DNA of 64,000 bases, taken from the NCBI RefSeq assembly GCF_016743815.1, contig NZ_CP061035.1, forward strand, positions 2,482,501-2,546,500. Direction: 5' to 3'. Source of the DNA: Sphingomonas aliaeris (GTDB lineage Bacteria; Pseudomonadota; Alphaproteobacteria; Sphingomonadales; Sphingomonadaceae). Positions 1 to 8,436 of the stretch are shown piece by piece (the stretch's first letter is position 1; every line of letters starts with the position of its first letter). The notes under the pieces were generated by a model. That model was not told where the DNA came from and ran no database searches. It saw nothing but the letters and a program-made list of their open reading frames with translations. The translations under genes and the position numbers were made by a program.

Positions 1-1029
1 CAGCGCCGCCGCCGTTCTGGCGAGCGCGACCGTCGCCGTGTCGAATGGCGGCGTCTCGAACGCGCCCATCGGGCCATTCCAGACCAGCGTGCGGCAATTC
101 TTCAGCACGTCCGCCAGCGCCTCGACCGCGGCCGGACCGACGTCCAGGATCATCTCGTCCGCGGCGACCTCGTGCACGTTGCACGTCCGGACGCTGGGCG
201 GATTGGCGGCGAATTCCTTTGCGACGACCACGTCGTACGGAAGGTGGATCGTGCAGTTGGCGCGCTCCGCCGCGTCGAATATCTCGTCCGCCGTGCCGGT
301 CAGGTCATGTTCGCACAACGACTTGCCGACATCCACGCCGCGCGCCGCGAGGAACGTATTCGCCATCCCACCGCCGATGATCAGGTGATCGACCTTGGTC
401 ACCAGATGCTTGAGCACGTCGAGCTTGGACGACACCTTCGCACCGCCGACCACGGCCGCGACGGGATGCTCTGGATTGCCCAGTGCCTTGTCCAGCGCGT
501 CGAGTTCCGCCTCCATCGCGCGGCCCGCAAAGGCGGGCAGGACATGTGCGAGCCCTTCGGTCGAGACGTGCGCGCGATGCGCGGCGGAAAAGGCATCGTT
601 GACGTACAAATCGCCCAGCTTCGCGATCTGCGCGGTCAGGTCGGCGTCGTTCTTTTCCTCGCCACCGAAGAAGCGCGTATTTTCCAGCACGGCGACATCG
701 CCCGGCTGCAAGGTGGCGACGGCGGCTTCGGCGCCGTCCCAATCGATGAAGCGCACGGGGCGGCCCAGCACGGCCTCGTAAGGCTTGGTAACAAGAGCAA
801 GCGACATGGCCGGATTGCGTTCGCCCTTCGGACGTCCGAAATGCGCCAGTACGAGCACGATCGCACCCTTGTCGGCCAGTTCGCCGACGGTCGCGAGCGT
901 TGCACGCAACCGCGTATCGTCGGTCACCGCACCATCCGCCATCGGTACGTTCAGGTCTTCGCGAACGAGCACGCGCTTGCCCGCGACATCGCCCATATCG
1001 TCCAGCGTCTTGAAGGCTCTCGTCGTCAT
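1..1029 (-). CDS. pgk: Phosphoglycerate kinase (3' part missing, cut by window edge)
   Basis: Catalyses 1,3-bisphosphoglycerate + ADP to 3-phosphoglycerate + ATP in glycolysis (cytosol). The reverse-strand frame opens at ATG 1029 and runs to the window edge without a stop (343 codons of an expected ~395-400). The N-terminus carries the family motif VLVREDLNVPM, then LAHFGRPKGE and VGGAKVSSKLDVL, which are typical substrate-binding segments of PGK. Its ATG overlaps the TGA of the MOSC gene (ATGA, 1026-1029), so it is the third gene of a translationally coupled gapA-MOSC-pgk operon. Only the C-terminal end of the nucleotide domain is missing. Confidence 0.97.
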   Translation of the reverse strand, partial: MTTRAFKTLDDMGDVAGKRVLVREDLNVPMADGAVTDDTRLRATLATVGELADKGAIVLVLAHFGRPKGERNPAMSLALVTKPYEAVLGRPVRFIDWDGAEAAVATLQPGDVAVLENTRFFGGEEKNDADLTAQIAKLGDLYVNDAFSAAHRAHVSTEGLAHVLPAFAGRAMEAELDALDKALGNPEHPVAAVVGGAKVSSKLDVLKHLVTKVDHLIIGGGMANTFLAARGVDVGKSLCEHDLTGTADEIFDAAERANCTIHLPYDVVVAKEFAANPPSVRTCNVHEVAADEMILDVGPAAVEALADVLKNCRTLVWNGPMGAFETPPFDTATVALARTAAAL

Positions 1030-1577
1030 CGTTCGATCCTGATCTCATCGCCGACGGCAATCGTGCCGCCCGTTATCACCATCGCGCAGGCCCCGCCGCG
1101 CCAGTCCGGTAGCAGCGCCGCACGCAATCCATCCGCCAGAACTTCCATCCGCTCGCACGGATCGGTCTCGCGCGTGATTTCCAGCACGACATCGTCGCCG
1201 ATGCGGACGCGTATGCCCCGAACCTGCGGCAGATCGAAGCCATCGATCAACAGGTTGGAACGGCGTTCCTCCCACGGAATGACATGGCCGACCTCAGCCG
1301 TCGCCGCTTCCCAATCGCCCCGTTCCATCAGCGTGACCTGGCGCCGGTACGGCTTGCCCTTCATCGCGCCGCGGAAGTCGCCGACGATGCCGCGCTCCAG
1401 CGTGACCGCGGCGTGATCGACGGTTTCCATCGGCGCCTTGGGCCGCATGTGCCGGGCGATGCCGGCCAGCGTTCCAACGGTGCCGTCAAGCCGCCCCTCC
1501 AGAAAGGCTTCCTTGCGCGCATTCTCGGCGCGCTTGGAAGACGATCCCGGACGGGCCAGCGTGACGGCAGAATCCAT
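1026..1577 (-). CDS. MOSC-domain protein lying between gapA and pgk
   Basis: A 183-residue MOSC-domain protein (the fold of molybdenum-cofactor sulfurase C-termini, in the YiiM/YuaD relatives). Diagnostic segments are GIVGDFRGAMKGKPYRRQVT, WEERRSNLLIDGFDLP and the conserved Cys in ITRETDPCERM, followed by LLPDWRGG. Start chosen at ATG 1577 because it overlaps the gapA stop (ATGA 1577-1580 region) and matches family length; an upstream extension would run into gapA. Its own TGA overlaps the pgk ATG. MOSC proteins are thought to handle sulfur carried on a conserved Cys; the substrate here is unknown. A glycolytic role is only suggested by position. Confidence 0.88.
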   Translation of the reverse strand: MDSAVTLARPGSSSKRAENARKEAFLEGRLDGTVGTLAGIARHMRPKAPMETVDHAAVTLERGIVGDFRGAMKGKPYRRQVTLMERGDWEAATAEVGHVIPWEERRSNLLIDGFDLPQVRGIRVRIGDDVVLEITRETDPCERMEVLADGLRAALLPDWRGGACAMVITGGTIAVGDEIRIER

Positions 1578-2587
1578 CAGAGGAACTTGCCCATCGCACC
1601 CGCGGTATCGACCATACGGTTCGAAAAGCCCCATTCATTGTCGTACCAGCTGACGACGCGAACCAGCTTGCCGTCCAGCACTGCCGTTTCCAGGCTATCC
1701 ACGGTCGAAGAGGCGGACGTGTGCATCAGGTCGATCGAAACGAGTGGTTCGTCGGTATAATCGAGGATGCCCTTCAGCGGGCCGCTTTCCGACGCCGCCT
1801 TCAGGATCGCATTGACCTCGTCCTTCGTCGTATCGCGCGACGGAGTGAAGGTCAGGTCGATCAGCGACACGTCGGGGGTCGGCACGCGGATCGCCGAGCC
1901 GTCCAGCTTGCCCTTCAATTCGGGCAGCACTTCACCGACGGCACGCGCCGCACCGGTCGTGGTCGGGATCATCGACATGCCCGCGGCACGCGCACGACGC
2001 AGGTCCGGGTGGATCTGGTCGAGAATCTTCTGGTCGTTGGTGTAGGCATGAACCGTCGTCATCAGGCCGCGTTCGATACCGATCGCGTCGTTCAGCACCT
2101 TCGCCACCGGGGCGAGGCAGTTCGTGGTGCAGGATGCGTTGGAGACGATGTGGTGCCCCGCCTCGAGCTTGTCGTTGTTCACGCCGTAGACGACGGTCAG
2201 GTCGACGCCCTTTGCAGGGGCGGAGATCAGCACCTTCTTGGCACCGGCATCGATATGCTTCTGCGCGCTCTCGCGATCGGTGAAGAAGCCGGTGCATTCC
2301 AGGACGATATCGACGCCCAGTTCCTTGTGCGGCAGGTTTGCGGGATCGCGCTCTGCGGTGACGCGGATACGCTTGCCGTCGACGACCAGATCCTGGCCCT
2401 CGGCCGAAACCTTGCCCGGATACTTGCCGTGAACGCTGTCGCGGCTGAACAGCCACGCGTTCGACTTGGCATCGGCGAGATCGTTGATCGCGACCAGCTC
2501 CAGCCCCGTATCGCCGCGTTCCAGAACCGCGCGCGCCACCAGGCGACCGATGCGCCCGAACCCGTTGATCGCTACCTTGACCGTCAT
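1577..2587 (-). CDS. gapA: Type I glyceraldehyde-3-phosphate dehydrogenase
   Basis: Oxidises and phosphorylates glyceraldehyde-3-phosphate to 1,3-bisphosphoglycerate using NAD+, the step before Pgk. At 336 residues it has the usual length. The Rossmann motif INGFGRIGR is at residues 7-15, the active-site segment [12 protein letters not shown] with the catalytic Cys lies near residue 150, and the C-terminal [12 protein letters not shown] is intact. First gene of the gapA-MOSC-pgk operon; its TGA shares bases with the MOSC ATG. The 260-base gap upstream separates it from the divergent zapA group and should contain its promoter. Transketolase, a common upstream neighbour of gap in relatives, is not here. 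Confidence 0.98.
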   Translation of the reverse strand: MTVKVAINGFGRIGRLVARAVLERGDTGLELVAINDLADAKSNAWLFSRDSVHGKYPGKVSAEGQDLVVDGKRIRVTAERDPANLPHKELGVDIVLECTGFFTDRESAQKHIDAGAKKVLISAPAKGVDLTVVYGVNNDKLEAGHHIVSNASCTTNCLAPVAKVLNDAIGIERGLMTTVHAYTNDQKILDQIHPDLRRARAAGMSMIPTTTGAARAVGEVLPELKGKLDGSAIRVPTPDVSLIDLTFTPSRDTTKDEVNAILKAASESGPLKGILDYTDEPLVSIDLMHTSASSTVDSLETAVLDGKLVRVVSWYDNEWGFSNRMVDTAGAMGKFL

Positions 2588-2814
2588 TTCCCGTCTCCCG
2601 TTAGATGCAGGCCCGATCGGGCCGAATTCCGGCGCGCGGTGGCCGCATCCGCCACATCTGCACGAATCGCAGGCGCAGGATCGGATGCTGAAACGGCCAT
2701 TTTAGCGCGCATTTCCTAAATATAGGCCGGGCGGCACCGCACCGGCGGTCGATAATATGCGCGGTCTTTGCTGTGGCGCGTCCCGCGCGTCAACTGCGTC
2801 GGGGCAAATGCATG

Positions 2815-2842
2815 TTGTCGCCGGGACAAGGCGTGCTATCTG
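2815..2842 (+). promoter_or_regulatory. Predicted sigma70-type promoter giving a leaderless transcript
   Basis: TTGTCG (2815-2820) and TATCTG (2837-2842) with a 16-base spacer. The expected start of transcription, about 7 bases after the -10 box, falls on the ATG at 2849, and no Shine-Dalgarno sequence precedes that ATG. This fits a leaderless mRNA. Inferred from sequence only. Confidence 0.45.
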
Positions 2843-2848
2843 AACGCG

Positions 2849-3082
2849 ATGGCCGTTTCCACCATCGACCGCATCAGCGCCGCCATCACACGGATCGAAG
2901 CTGCCAGCGCCAACCGCGCCACGGCAGCCGACGCGCTGACGCGCCGTCACGCGGCGTTGCGCACGCGGATGGCCGACGCGATCGCCGCGCTGGACGAACT
3001 CATCGTGCAGACCGAAAACGACGCTTCCGACGAGCCTTCCGCAGTCGACGAGACGGACGCCGAGGATGCGCACGATGGCTGA
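2849..3082 (+). CDS. Small coiled-coil protein upstream of zapA
   Basis: A 77-residue protein, mostly Ala-rich amphipathic helix (residues 1-55, probably coiled coil) with an acidic tail (NDASDEPSAVDETDAEDAHDG region). It precedes zapA and overlaps it by 8 bases, so the two are very likely co-translated, suggesting a helper or partner in Z-ring assembly. I recognise no named domain. Start taken at ATG 2849 because the upstream promoter and a conserved-looking N-terminus (MAVSTIDRIS) place it there; a longer in-frame start at 2768 would include implausible Cys/Arg-rich residues. Confidence 0.7.
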   Translation: MAVSTIDRISAAITRIEAASANRATAADALTRRHAALRTRMADAIAALDELIVQTENDASDEPSAVDETDAEDAHDG

Positions 3083-3374
3083 TGTCACGCTAACCATCGG
3101 CGGCAGCCGCCACATCGTTGCCTGCCGCGACGGGGAAGAGGATCAGCTGCTGACGATCGGCGCGCTGCTCGACGCGCGCTGGTCTGCGGCAAAGCGTGCG
3201 GCGGGTGGATTGGGCGGCGAGCGGGCTATGTTGTTCGTCGCCTTGATGCTCGCCGACGACCTGCACGACGCGCAGAACCGCCCGCCCGAAGCCGCCCCCG
3301 CCAGCGTGTCCGACGCGCAGCTCGAAAAGCTTGCGGATCGGCTCGAAGCGCTTGCCGCGAGCCTTGAGAATTAA
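3075..3374 (+). CDS. zapA: Cell division protein ZapA
   Basis: ZapA binds FtsZ and cross-links protofilaments at the division ring. The 99-residue product begins ADVTLTIGGSRHIVACRDGE, a typical ZapA beta-hairpin, followed by the dimerisation helix with MLFVALMLADDLHDAQ and a C-terminal coiled coil (LADRLEALAASLEN). ATG 3075 is preferred over the in-frame ATG three codons earlier because it gives the family N-terminus. It overlaps the upstream small gene and is followed directly by 6S RNA and fau, the usual alphaproteobacterial order. The last codons also contain the -35 box of the 6S RNA promoter. Confidence 0.92.
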   Translation: MADVTLTIGGSRHIVACRDGEEDQLLTIGALLDARWSAAKRAAGGLGGERAMLFVALMLADDLHDAQNRPPEAAPASVSDAQLEKLADRLEALAASLEN

Positions 3375-3392
3375 CCGCCCCCGCGCTATATA
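3364..3392 (+). promoter_or_regulatory. Promoter of 6S RNA
   Basis: TTGAGA (3364-3369, within the end of zapA) and TATATA (3387-3392) are separated by 17 bases. The predicted start, near 3398-3400, coincides with the 5' strand of the 6S closing stem. Confidence 0.6.
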
Positions 3393-3396
3393 TCCT

Positions 3397-3562
3397 CGTG
3401 GCGGGCACTGCCCGGTACGAGCCTTACCGATTATCCCTGAGGCGATTCTTCTTCCTAGGGGGTTGTCCCTGCGCAGGTCCTGGCCTGTCGTACATGATCC
3501 CCACCTGATGCTTTTGGCGTCAGAGGATATTCAGGCATACGGCCACGGCGGTCCCGCCACCC
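3397..3562 (+). ncRNA. ssrS: 6S RNA
   Basis: Non-coding stretch between zapA and fau, the standard alphaproteobacterial locus for 6S RNA, which binds sigma70 RNA polymerase and acts as a promoter mimic. The ends pair: GTGGCGGG (3398-3405) with CCCGCCAC (3553-3560), forming the long closing stem; an inner hairpin (CCTGCGCAGG, 3468-3477) sits near the apex. The length of about 165 bases is typical. Exact ends are estimated from the promoter and the stem. Processing with the downstream fau mRNA is possible. Confidence 0.85.
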
Positions 3563-3578
3563 GACCCGGCCGTCCGAC

Positions 3579-4133
3579 ATGATCCTGGACAAGAAGGTCC
3601 TGCGCGCCCGGATGCGCGCGGAACGCGACCGCTTCGTCGCTTCGTTCCCGGACAAGAAACCCGCGATCCTGGTCCCGCCCGAGTTTCGCGACCGCCTGGC
3701 GCATGGGCTGACCGTCGCATCCTATGTACCGATGGGTGGCGAGGCCGATCCCTCCCCGCTCGCGCGCGCCGCGGTCGAGGCCGGCTGCGAGATCGTCCTG
3801 CCGCACGTCACCGGACCGAAACCCCCGCTGCGTTTCCTAGCCTGGGATACCGAAGCGGCACTGATCGCCGGCCCGTTCGGCCTGCACCAGCCCGTCGAGA
3901 CGGCGGACGAACGCGCGCCGGACATCATCCTTACGCCGCTAGTCGCCTTCGACGCCGCGCTCAACCGGCTGGGCCAGGGTGCCGGCCATTACGACCGCGC
4001 CTTCGCCGCCTTCCCCGATGCGTGGCGGGTCGGCGTTGCCTGGAGCGTCCAGCAGGTCGACGCGCTCCCCGCCGACCCGTGGGACGTGCCACTGCACGCC
4101 ATCGCCACTGAAACCGACTGGATATTCGCATGA
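3579..4133 (+). CDS. fau: 5-formyltetrahydrofolate cyclo-ligase
   Basis: Converts 5-formyl-THF to 5,10-methenyl-THF with ATP, a folate salvage step. 184 residues. The N-terminal ILDKKVLRARMRAERDRF, the central YVPMGGEADPSPLARA and the conserved C-terminal signature LVAFDAALNRLGQGAGHYDR with GVAWSVQQ are all those of the YgfA/MTHFS family. It lies immediately downstream of 6S RNA, as is usual, and overlaps the DUF2842 gene by ATGA (4130-4133). Confidence 0.95.
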   Translation: MILDKKVLRARMRAERDRFVASFPDKKPAILVPPEFRDRLAHGLTVASYVPMGGEADPSPLARAAVEAGCEIVLPHVTGPKPPLRFLAWDTEAALIAGPFGLHQPVETADERAPDIILTPLVAFDAALNRLGQGAGHYDRAFAAFPDAWRVGVAWSVQQVDALPADPWDVPLHAIATETDWIFA

Positions 4134-4342
4134 CGCCAAGCTGGCGCAAACCCGTGGGCGCATTGGCGATCCTGCTGCTGATCGCGATCTGGGTGATCGG
4201 CGTGGCGAGCCTGTCGAACACGGTCGCGACATGGCACTGGGTCTTGCAACTGGCGTTCTACCTCGTTGCCGGGATCGCCTGGCTGTGGGTGCTGCCGATG
4301 CGTCGCATGCTGCAATGGATGGAAACCGGTCGCTGGCGGTGA
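4130..4342 (+). CDS. DUF2842 small membrane protein
   Basis: A 70-residue inner-membrane protein with two predicted transmembrane helices (about residues 9-28 and 39-58) and a short basic C-terminus ending RRMLQWMETGRWR. The WRKPVG start and the PMRRMLQWM end match DUF2842, a small family widespread in alphaproteobacteria with no known function. Its ATG overlaps the fau stop, so it is translationally coupled to fau. Confidence 0.85.
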   Translation: MTPSWRKPVGALAILLLIAIWVIGVASLSNTVATWHWVLQLAFYLVAGIAWLWVLPMRRMLQWMETGRWR

Positions 4343-4357
4343 CGGGGTACGTCCCCG

Positions 4358-4438
4358 CCCGTTCGTTTCGAGCGTAGTCGAGAAACAGACCTCAGGGCCT
4401 GCGGACAAGGCTTCTCGACGTCGCTCGAAAACGAACGG
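4358..4438. repeat. Palindromic intergenic repeat, family B (copy 1)
   Basis: Imperfect inverted repeat. The left arm begins CCCGTTCGTTTCGAGC (4358) and the right arm ends GCTCGAAAACGAACGG (about 4438). A second copy lies at 57735. It can fold into a long hairpin and sits between DUF2842 and the convergent tRNA-Asp gene. The remaining bases of the 4343-4504 gap show nothing further. Confidence 0.75.
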
Positions 4439-4504
4439 CGGATGGGAGAAAACCCGAGCTCATAATTCTGTAAAACCCACATCGCCGATCCCGCATGAAG
4501 GGGA

Positions 4505-4581
<77 letters not shown>

Positions 4582-4601
4582 TTGTAAAGCGTGGAGGCGG
4601 C

Positions 4602-4630
4602 TCACTATGCGGGCGGCCGCACCCTGTCAA
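4602..4630 (-). promoter_or_regulatory. Promoter of tRNA-Asp
   Basis: Reverse-strand consensus TTGACA (4630-4625), 17-base spacer, TAGTGA (4607-4602). It lies 20 bases before the mature 5' end of tRNA-Asp. Confidence 0.65.
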
Positions 4631-4670
4631 CGCGGTTTCTGCGTCGACCCCGAACATTTATCCCAAGCGG

Positions 4671-5943
4671 TCAGCTGCCGGTGTCGGCGCGGGTATCGAT
4701 CCCGCGCCCGCGCCGCTTGCGTTGCTGCGTCAACGTGCCGTGTTCGAACAGGAAACCCGCAATATCGGGCTTGCCCGCCGCGCCGATGACCGTCTGCAGG
4801 ATGATCAGCAGTGGCACGGCAAGCAGCGCGCCCGTCGTCCCCCACACCCATCCCCAGAAGCTGATCGAGATGAGAATCATGATCGGATTGATCGTCAGCC
4901 GGTGCCCGACGATCAGCGGCGTGACGACGTTCGCCTCGACCAGATGGAAACCGTACATGATCGCCGGCGGGGCCAATGCGACCCAGATGTCGGAAAAGGT
5001 CATCAGCCCCCGACCGCCAGCAGCAGCGCCGCTACGACCGGCCCGAAATACGGCACATAGTTGAGCAGCACGACGATCCCGCCCCACATCAGCGGAAACG
5101 GCATGCCAAGCGCATAGAGAGACCCCGCCACGCACAGGCCGAGCGCGATGTTGATCGCGGTGATCGTGCCCAGATAGGACGATACGTCGTCGACCACGTC
5201 CTGGATCACCCGGGCGGTGGCCATCGCGCCCCCGAAACTCGTGCGGCTGGTGATCGTCCGCTTCCGCATCCGGGTCCAGCCGGACAGGAAGAAGAAGGCG
5301 GTGAGGATGCCGAAGAACAACTGGATGATGACCGCAGGCGCGGATGTCGCCGCCAGTTCGAGCACCGAACTGGGCGGCGCGACCCCGGCGGTGGGCGCCG
5401 GCTTGATCGGCGTGGACGCGACCTGACGCAGCGTCTTGTTGACGTATTTTTCCAGGTTCGAATACAGATCGAGCAGCGGCGCCAGATTGCTCTGGATGCG
5501 GTCGATACGCGTCGGCAGCAGGCGGAAGAATTCCGTCGCGGGCACGACGATCGCGGCGAGCGCGATGTTCGCCACGATCAGGAACAGCAGCACGCAGAAC
5601 AGCGCCGCGAGCGGGGACGGCACGCGCCGCCGCTCCAGCCATTCCAGAACCGGGATCAGCGCGATCGCGATCACGAGCGCAGTCGTCGTCGGCAGGAAGA
5701 ATTCCGCCCCCGCCTTCAACGCGAACGGCGTGGCCAGCGTCAGCCCGATGCCGGCGATCAGCGTCAGCGCAGCCAGCAAGCGGTCGCGCCGCAACGCAAT
5801 CCGTGCGTCGTCTTCCTCGACACCCGCATCGATCGGCAGTCCGAACGCACCGGTCGCCCCCCGGAAGCGCCGAGGGGCGCTCCGGGAGTCGGTGCAGCGG
5901 CAGGCTCGACCGGATTCGCGTGCTCGTCGGTTACCATCGTCAT
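4671..5943 (-). CDS. AI-2E-family (TqsA/PerM-like) permease, two apparent frameshifts
   Basis: Multi-spanning inner-membrane protein of the AI-2E transporter/PerM family (possible export or antiport role; substrate unknown). The middle frame has the hydrophobic segments LLAALTLIAGIGLTLATPF, ALVIAIALIPVLEWLERRRV and the family motif LLNYVPYFGPVVAA; the last frame supplies GFHLVEANVVTPLIVGHRL. The frames join if one G is added in a G run at 5007-5011 and another at 5857-5862. With both, translation runs from ATG 5943 (or ATG 5937) to TGA 4671, about 424 residues, usual for the family. The errors are probably in the sequence rather than true pseudogenisation, but this is not proven. Confidence 0.8.
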
Positions 5944-6014
5944 CGAATGTCCTGCTCCCTGATCGTCACCCTAGCTGCATTCCCCTCGCTTGTAATCCCG
6001 GCTAGCGTGGCGCG

Positions 6015-7502
6015 ATGTCCGATCTCATTCTCGTCATCGACGAAGGCACCACCTCCACCCGCGCAATGCTCTTCAAGCCGGACGGCACCTGCGTCGCCGT
6101 GCAAGCCGATGATCTCACGCAACATTATCCCGAGTCCGGCCGGGTCGAACATGACCCGTCCGAAATCTGGACGAAGACGCTCGCCGTCGCCCGCGCGGTG
6201 ATCGACAAGGCGGGCGGCGCGGACCGGATCGCCGCGATAGGCATCACCAACCAGCGCGAGACCCTGGTGTTCTGGGACAAGGAGACGGGCGAACCGCTTG
6301 CCCCCGCGATCGTGTGGCAGGACCGGCGGACCGCCGCGACGTGCCGCGCAATGAAGGAAGCCGGCCACGAACCCACCGTGCAGGCGAAGACCGGGCTGCT
6401 GCTCGATCCCTATTTCTCCGGCAGCAAGATCGGCTGGGCGATGGAGAACTGGCCGCAGTTGAAGGAGGCCGGCGACCGGCTGGCGATCGGCACGATCGAA
6501 TCGTGGCTGATCTGGAAACTCACCGCCGGGGAAGGCCGCGCAGGCGAACACGTCACCGACGCGACCAACGCCAGCCGAACCGCCTTGATGGCGATCGGCA
6601 GCGGCAATTGGGACGACGGGCTGATCGAACTGTTCGGCGCGCCGCGAAAGGCGTTGCCCGAGATCGTCGATTGCGCGGGACGGTTCGGCGAGACAACGCT
6701 CTTCGGCGCGCCAATCCCGATCTGCGGCATTGCCGGGGACCAGCAGGCGGCGACGATCGGCCAGTCCTGCCTTCAGGTCGGCGATACCAAGGCGACGTTC
6801 GGCACCGGCGCATTCGTGCTGACTCAGGCCGGTCGTATCCCGCCGACGTCGCACAACCGCCTGCTCTCGACGATCGCGTGGCAGATCGGCGGGCGCCGCG
6901 CCTATGCGCTGGAAGGATCGGTCTTCGTCGCGGGCAGCCTGATCAAATGGCTGCGCGATTCGCTCGGCCTGTTCGGCAATGCCGCGGAAACCGAGGCACT
7001 GGCGCGCAGCGTGAAGGACAATGGCGGAACGTATCTCGTCCCTGCCCTTTCCGGTCTCGGTGCGCCGTGGTGGGAGCCCGATGCGCGCGGCACGATTTCC
7101 GGCCTCAGCTTCTCGACCGGCAAGGCGCATATCGTCCGCGCCGCGCTGGAGGCGATGGCGCATCAGGCGCATGATCTGAAGACCGCCTTCGCGGCCGACG
7201 GCGTCGACTGGAACTGCGTGCGGATCGACGGCGGCATGGTCGCCAACGACTGGATGGCGCAGGACATGGCCGACATCCTGAATATCGAGGTCGAGCGCCC
7301 CGAATTCGCCGAAACGACGGCCCTTGGCGCTGCGATGCTCGCTGGCATCGGCAGCGGCCTGTTCAAGGATCTGGACGCGGCCAGCGTGATGCGCGGCAAG
7401 GTCGAAACGTTCAGGCCGTCGATGGACGAGGATCTCCGCCAGCACCGGCTGAGCGGGTGGCAGCGCGCGGTGAAAAGCGTGGTGGTGGCGGCGTCCGGCT
7501 GA
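6015..7502 (+). CDS. glpK: Glycerol kinase
   Basis: Phosphorylates glycerol to sn-glycerol-3-phosphate with ATP. 495 residues, the normal length. FGGY-family features are ILVIDEGTTSTRAMLF (phosphate-binding, residues 5-20), GITNQRETLVFWDKETG, IVWQDRR, and the C-terminal half GTGAFVL, ALEGSVFVAG and RIDGGMVANDWMAQ. It stands alone: no glpF, glpD or regulator is adjacent. It converges with the gene at 7515-7886, with only 12 bases between the stops. Confidence 0.97.
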   Translation: MSDLILVIDEGTTSTRAMLFKPDGTCVAVQADDLTQHYPESGRVEHDPSEIWTKTLAVARAVIDKAGGADRIAAIGITNQRETLVFWDKETGEPLAPAIVWQDRRTAATCRAMKEAGHEPTVQAKTGLLLDPYFSGSKIGWAMENWPQLKEAGDRLAIGTIESWLIWKLTAGEGRAGEHVTDATNASRTALMAIGSGNWDDGLIELFGAPRKALPEIVDCAGRFGETTLFGAPIPICGIAGDQQAATIGQSCLQVGDTKATFGTGAFVLTQAGRIPPTSHNRLLSTIAWQIGGRRAYALEGSVFVAGSLIKWLRDSLGLFGNAAETEALARSVKDNGGTYLVPALSGLGAPWWEPDARGTISGLSFSTGKAHIVRAALEAMAHQAHDLKTAFAADGVDWNCVRIDGGMVANDWMAQDMADILNIEVERPEFAETTALGAAMLAGIGSGLFKDLDAASVMRGKVETFRPSMDEDLRQHRLSGWQRAVKSVVVAASG

Positions 7503-7514
7503 CACGGCCCCGCC

Positions 7515-7886
7515 TTACTCCGCCGCGAAAACGTCCCGTGCAATGGCCACGGCATTCAACGCCGCCGGAAAGCCGGCATAGGGGATCACCTGCAGGATCG
7601 TTTCGACGATCTCCTGACGGGTCGCGCCGACACGCGACGCAGCCTGCAAGTGCACCTTCAGTTGCGGGGCGGCGGTCCCCATCGCGGTCAGCGCGGCAAC
7701 TGTCGTGAGTTCGCGCGTCTTCAAGTCCAGCCCGGGTCGTGCGAATATGTCGCCATAGGCGAATTCGATGATGTACCGGCCCAGATCGGGCGCGATATCC
7801 TCCAGGCTGCGGATCACTTCGGCACCGTACGGCCCGGCGACGATCTCGAGTTGCTCCAGCCCGCGACGATATCGATCATCCTGCAT
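7515..7886 (-). CDS. Carboxymuconolactone decarboxylase-family protein (AhpD-like fold)
   Basis: A 123-residue all-helical protein of the CMD/AhpD family. Segments YRRGLEQLEIVAGPYG, IAPDLGRYIIEFAYGDIF and TRELTTVAALTAMG match 4-carboxymuconolactone decarboxylase relatives. Family members decarboxylate ring-cleavage lactones or act as peroxidase-type reductases; this one lacks the AhpD CxxC, so a decarboxylase-like or unknown activity is likelier. ATG 7886 gives the standard N-terminus (MQDDRYRRG). An in-frame ATG at 7967 would add a Tat-like leader (DRRAMMTAATALPLS) overlapping merR by 92 bases; it is considered less likely. It forms an operon with the upstream MerR regulator. Confidence 0.8.
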   Translation of the reverse strand: MQDDRYRRGLEQLEIVAGPYGAEVIRSLEDIAPDLGRYIIEFAYGDIFARPGLDLKTRELTTVAALTAMGTAAPQLKVHLQAASRVGATRQEIVETILQVIPYAGFPAALNAVAIARDVFAAE

Positions 7887-8337
7887 GGTCGGCTCCGGTG
7901 TCGAGGGTATCGTGCTCAAGGGCAGCGCGGTCGCCGCTGTCATCATCGCTCGGCGGTCGATAGTCATCGTTCTGGCCTCCGATTGCCGTTTCCATAGTGC
8001 GATACAGGTCGATCTTGTCATCGAGCGCGGTGATCAGGCCGGTCAGTTCGGCCACGCGGGCAGCAAGACCCGCGCGGTGCGCCTCCAGCATCTCACGTCG
8101 GGCCACGGTCGTTGCGGGCCCTTCGGTTCGCAACCGGCTGTACTTCAGCCGGTCGCGCATCGGCATTCCCATCGCCTGCAATTTGCGCAGGAAAGACGCC
8201 CAGCCGATATCGGCCATCCCGTAGGATCGCCGCCCGCCCGCATCGCGGACCGATCGCGGCAAAAGCCCGATCCGCTCGTAATATCGCACGGTGTCCGGGG
8301 TCAGGCCGCTATGTGCGGCGAAATCGCTTATCTTCAC
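7876..8337 (-). CDS. MerR-family transcriptional regulator
   Basis: A 153-residue regulator with an N-terminal MerR winged-helix domain (KISDFAAHSGLTPDTVRYYE, then GLLPRSVRDAGGRRSYG), a dimerisation helix and a polar, poorly conserved C-terminal tail. No Cys cluster for metal binding is present, so it probably senses an organic ligand or redox state through another route. GTG start. The upstream promoter has the 19-base spacer and central dyad typical of MerR activation, so it probably controls itself and the co-transcribed CMD-family gene, which it overlaps by 11 bases. Confidence 0.9.
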   Translation of the reverse strand: MKISDFAAHSGLTPDTVRYYERIGLLPRSVRDAGGRRSYGMADIGWASFLRKLQAMGMPMRDRLKYSRLRTEGPATTVARREMLEAHRAGLAARVAELTGLITALDDKIDLYRTMETAIGGQNDDYRPPSDDDSGDRAALEHDTLDTGADHAG

Positions 8338-8361
8338 GGTGGCAGGCTCCCTTGCGGACCC

Positions 8362-8392
8362 GCCCTACCGGTTGGAGCGCACTCCAGGTCAA
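8362..8392 (-). promoter_or_regulatory. MerR-type promoter/operator
   Basis: Reverse strand: -35 TTGACC (8392-8387), -10 TAGGGC (8367-8362), spacer 19 bases. The spacer is largely filled by the perfect palindrome TGGAGTGCGCTCCA (8386-8373). An over-long spacer with a central dyad is the hallmark of MerR-activated promoters. Confidence 0.8.
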
Positions 8393-8436
8393 CAGCTAAT
8401 TCGGCCGATGATGGTTGGCTCGTGCTAAAGCTCACC

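Noticed and set aside
172..1416. Long open frame antisense to pgk and the MOSC gene
   Set aside because: Arg/His-rich shadow of real coding on the other strand; no recognisable domain.
1721..2719. 332-codon frame antisense to gapA
   Set aside because: Opposite gapA, which is unmistakable; a GC-rich shadow.
5940..7505. 521-codon frame antisense to glpK
   Set aside because: Exactly covers glpK; composition typical of antisense frames in high-GC DNA.
7887..7967. Tat-signal form of the CMD-family protein starting at 7967
   Set aside because: It would overlap merR by 92 bases and the family N-terminus begins at 7886; not excluded outright.
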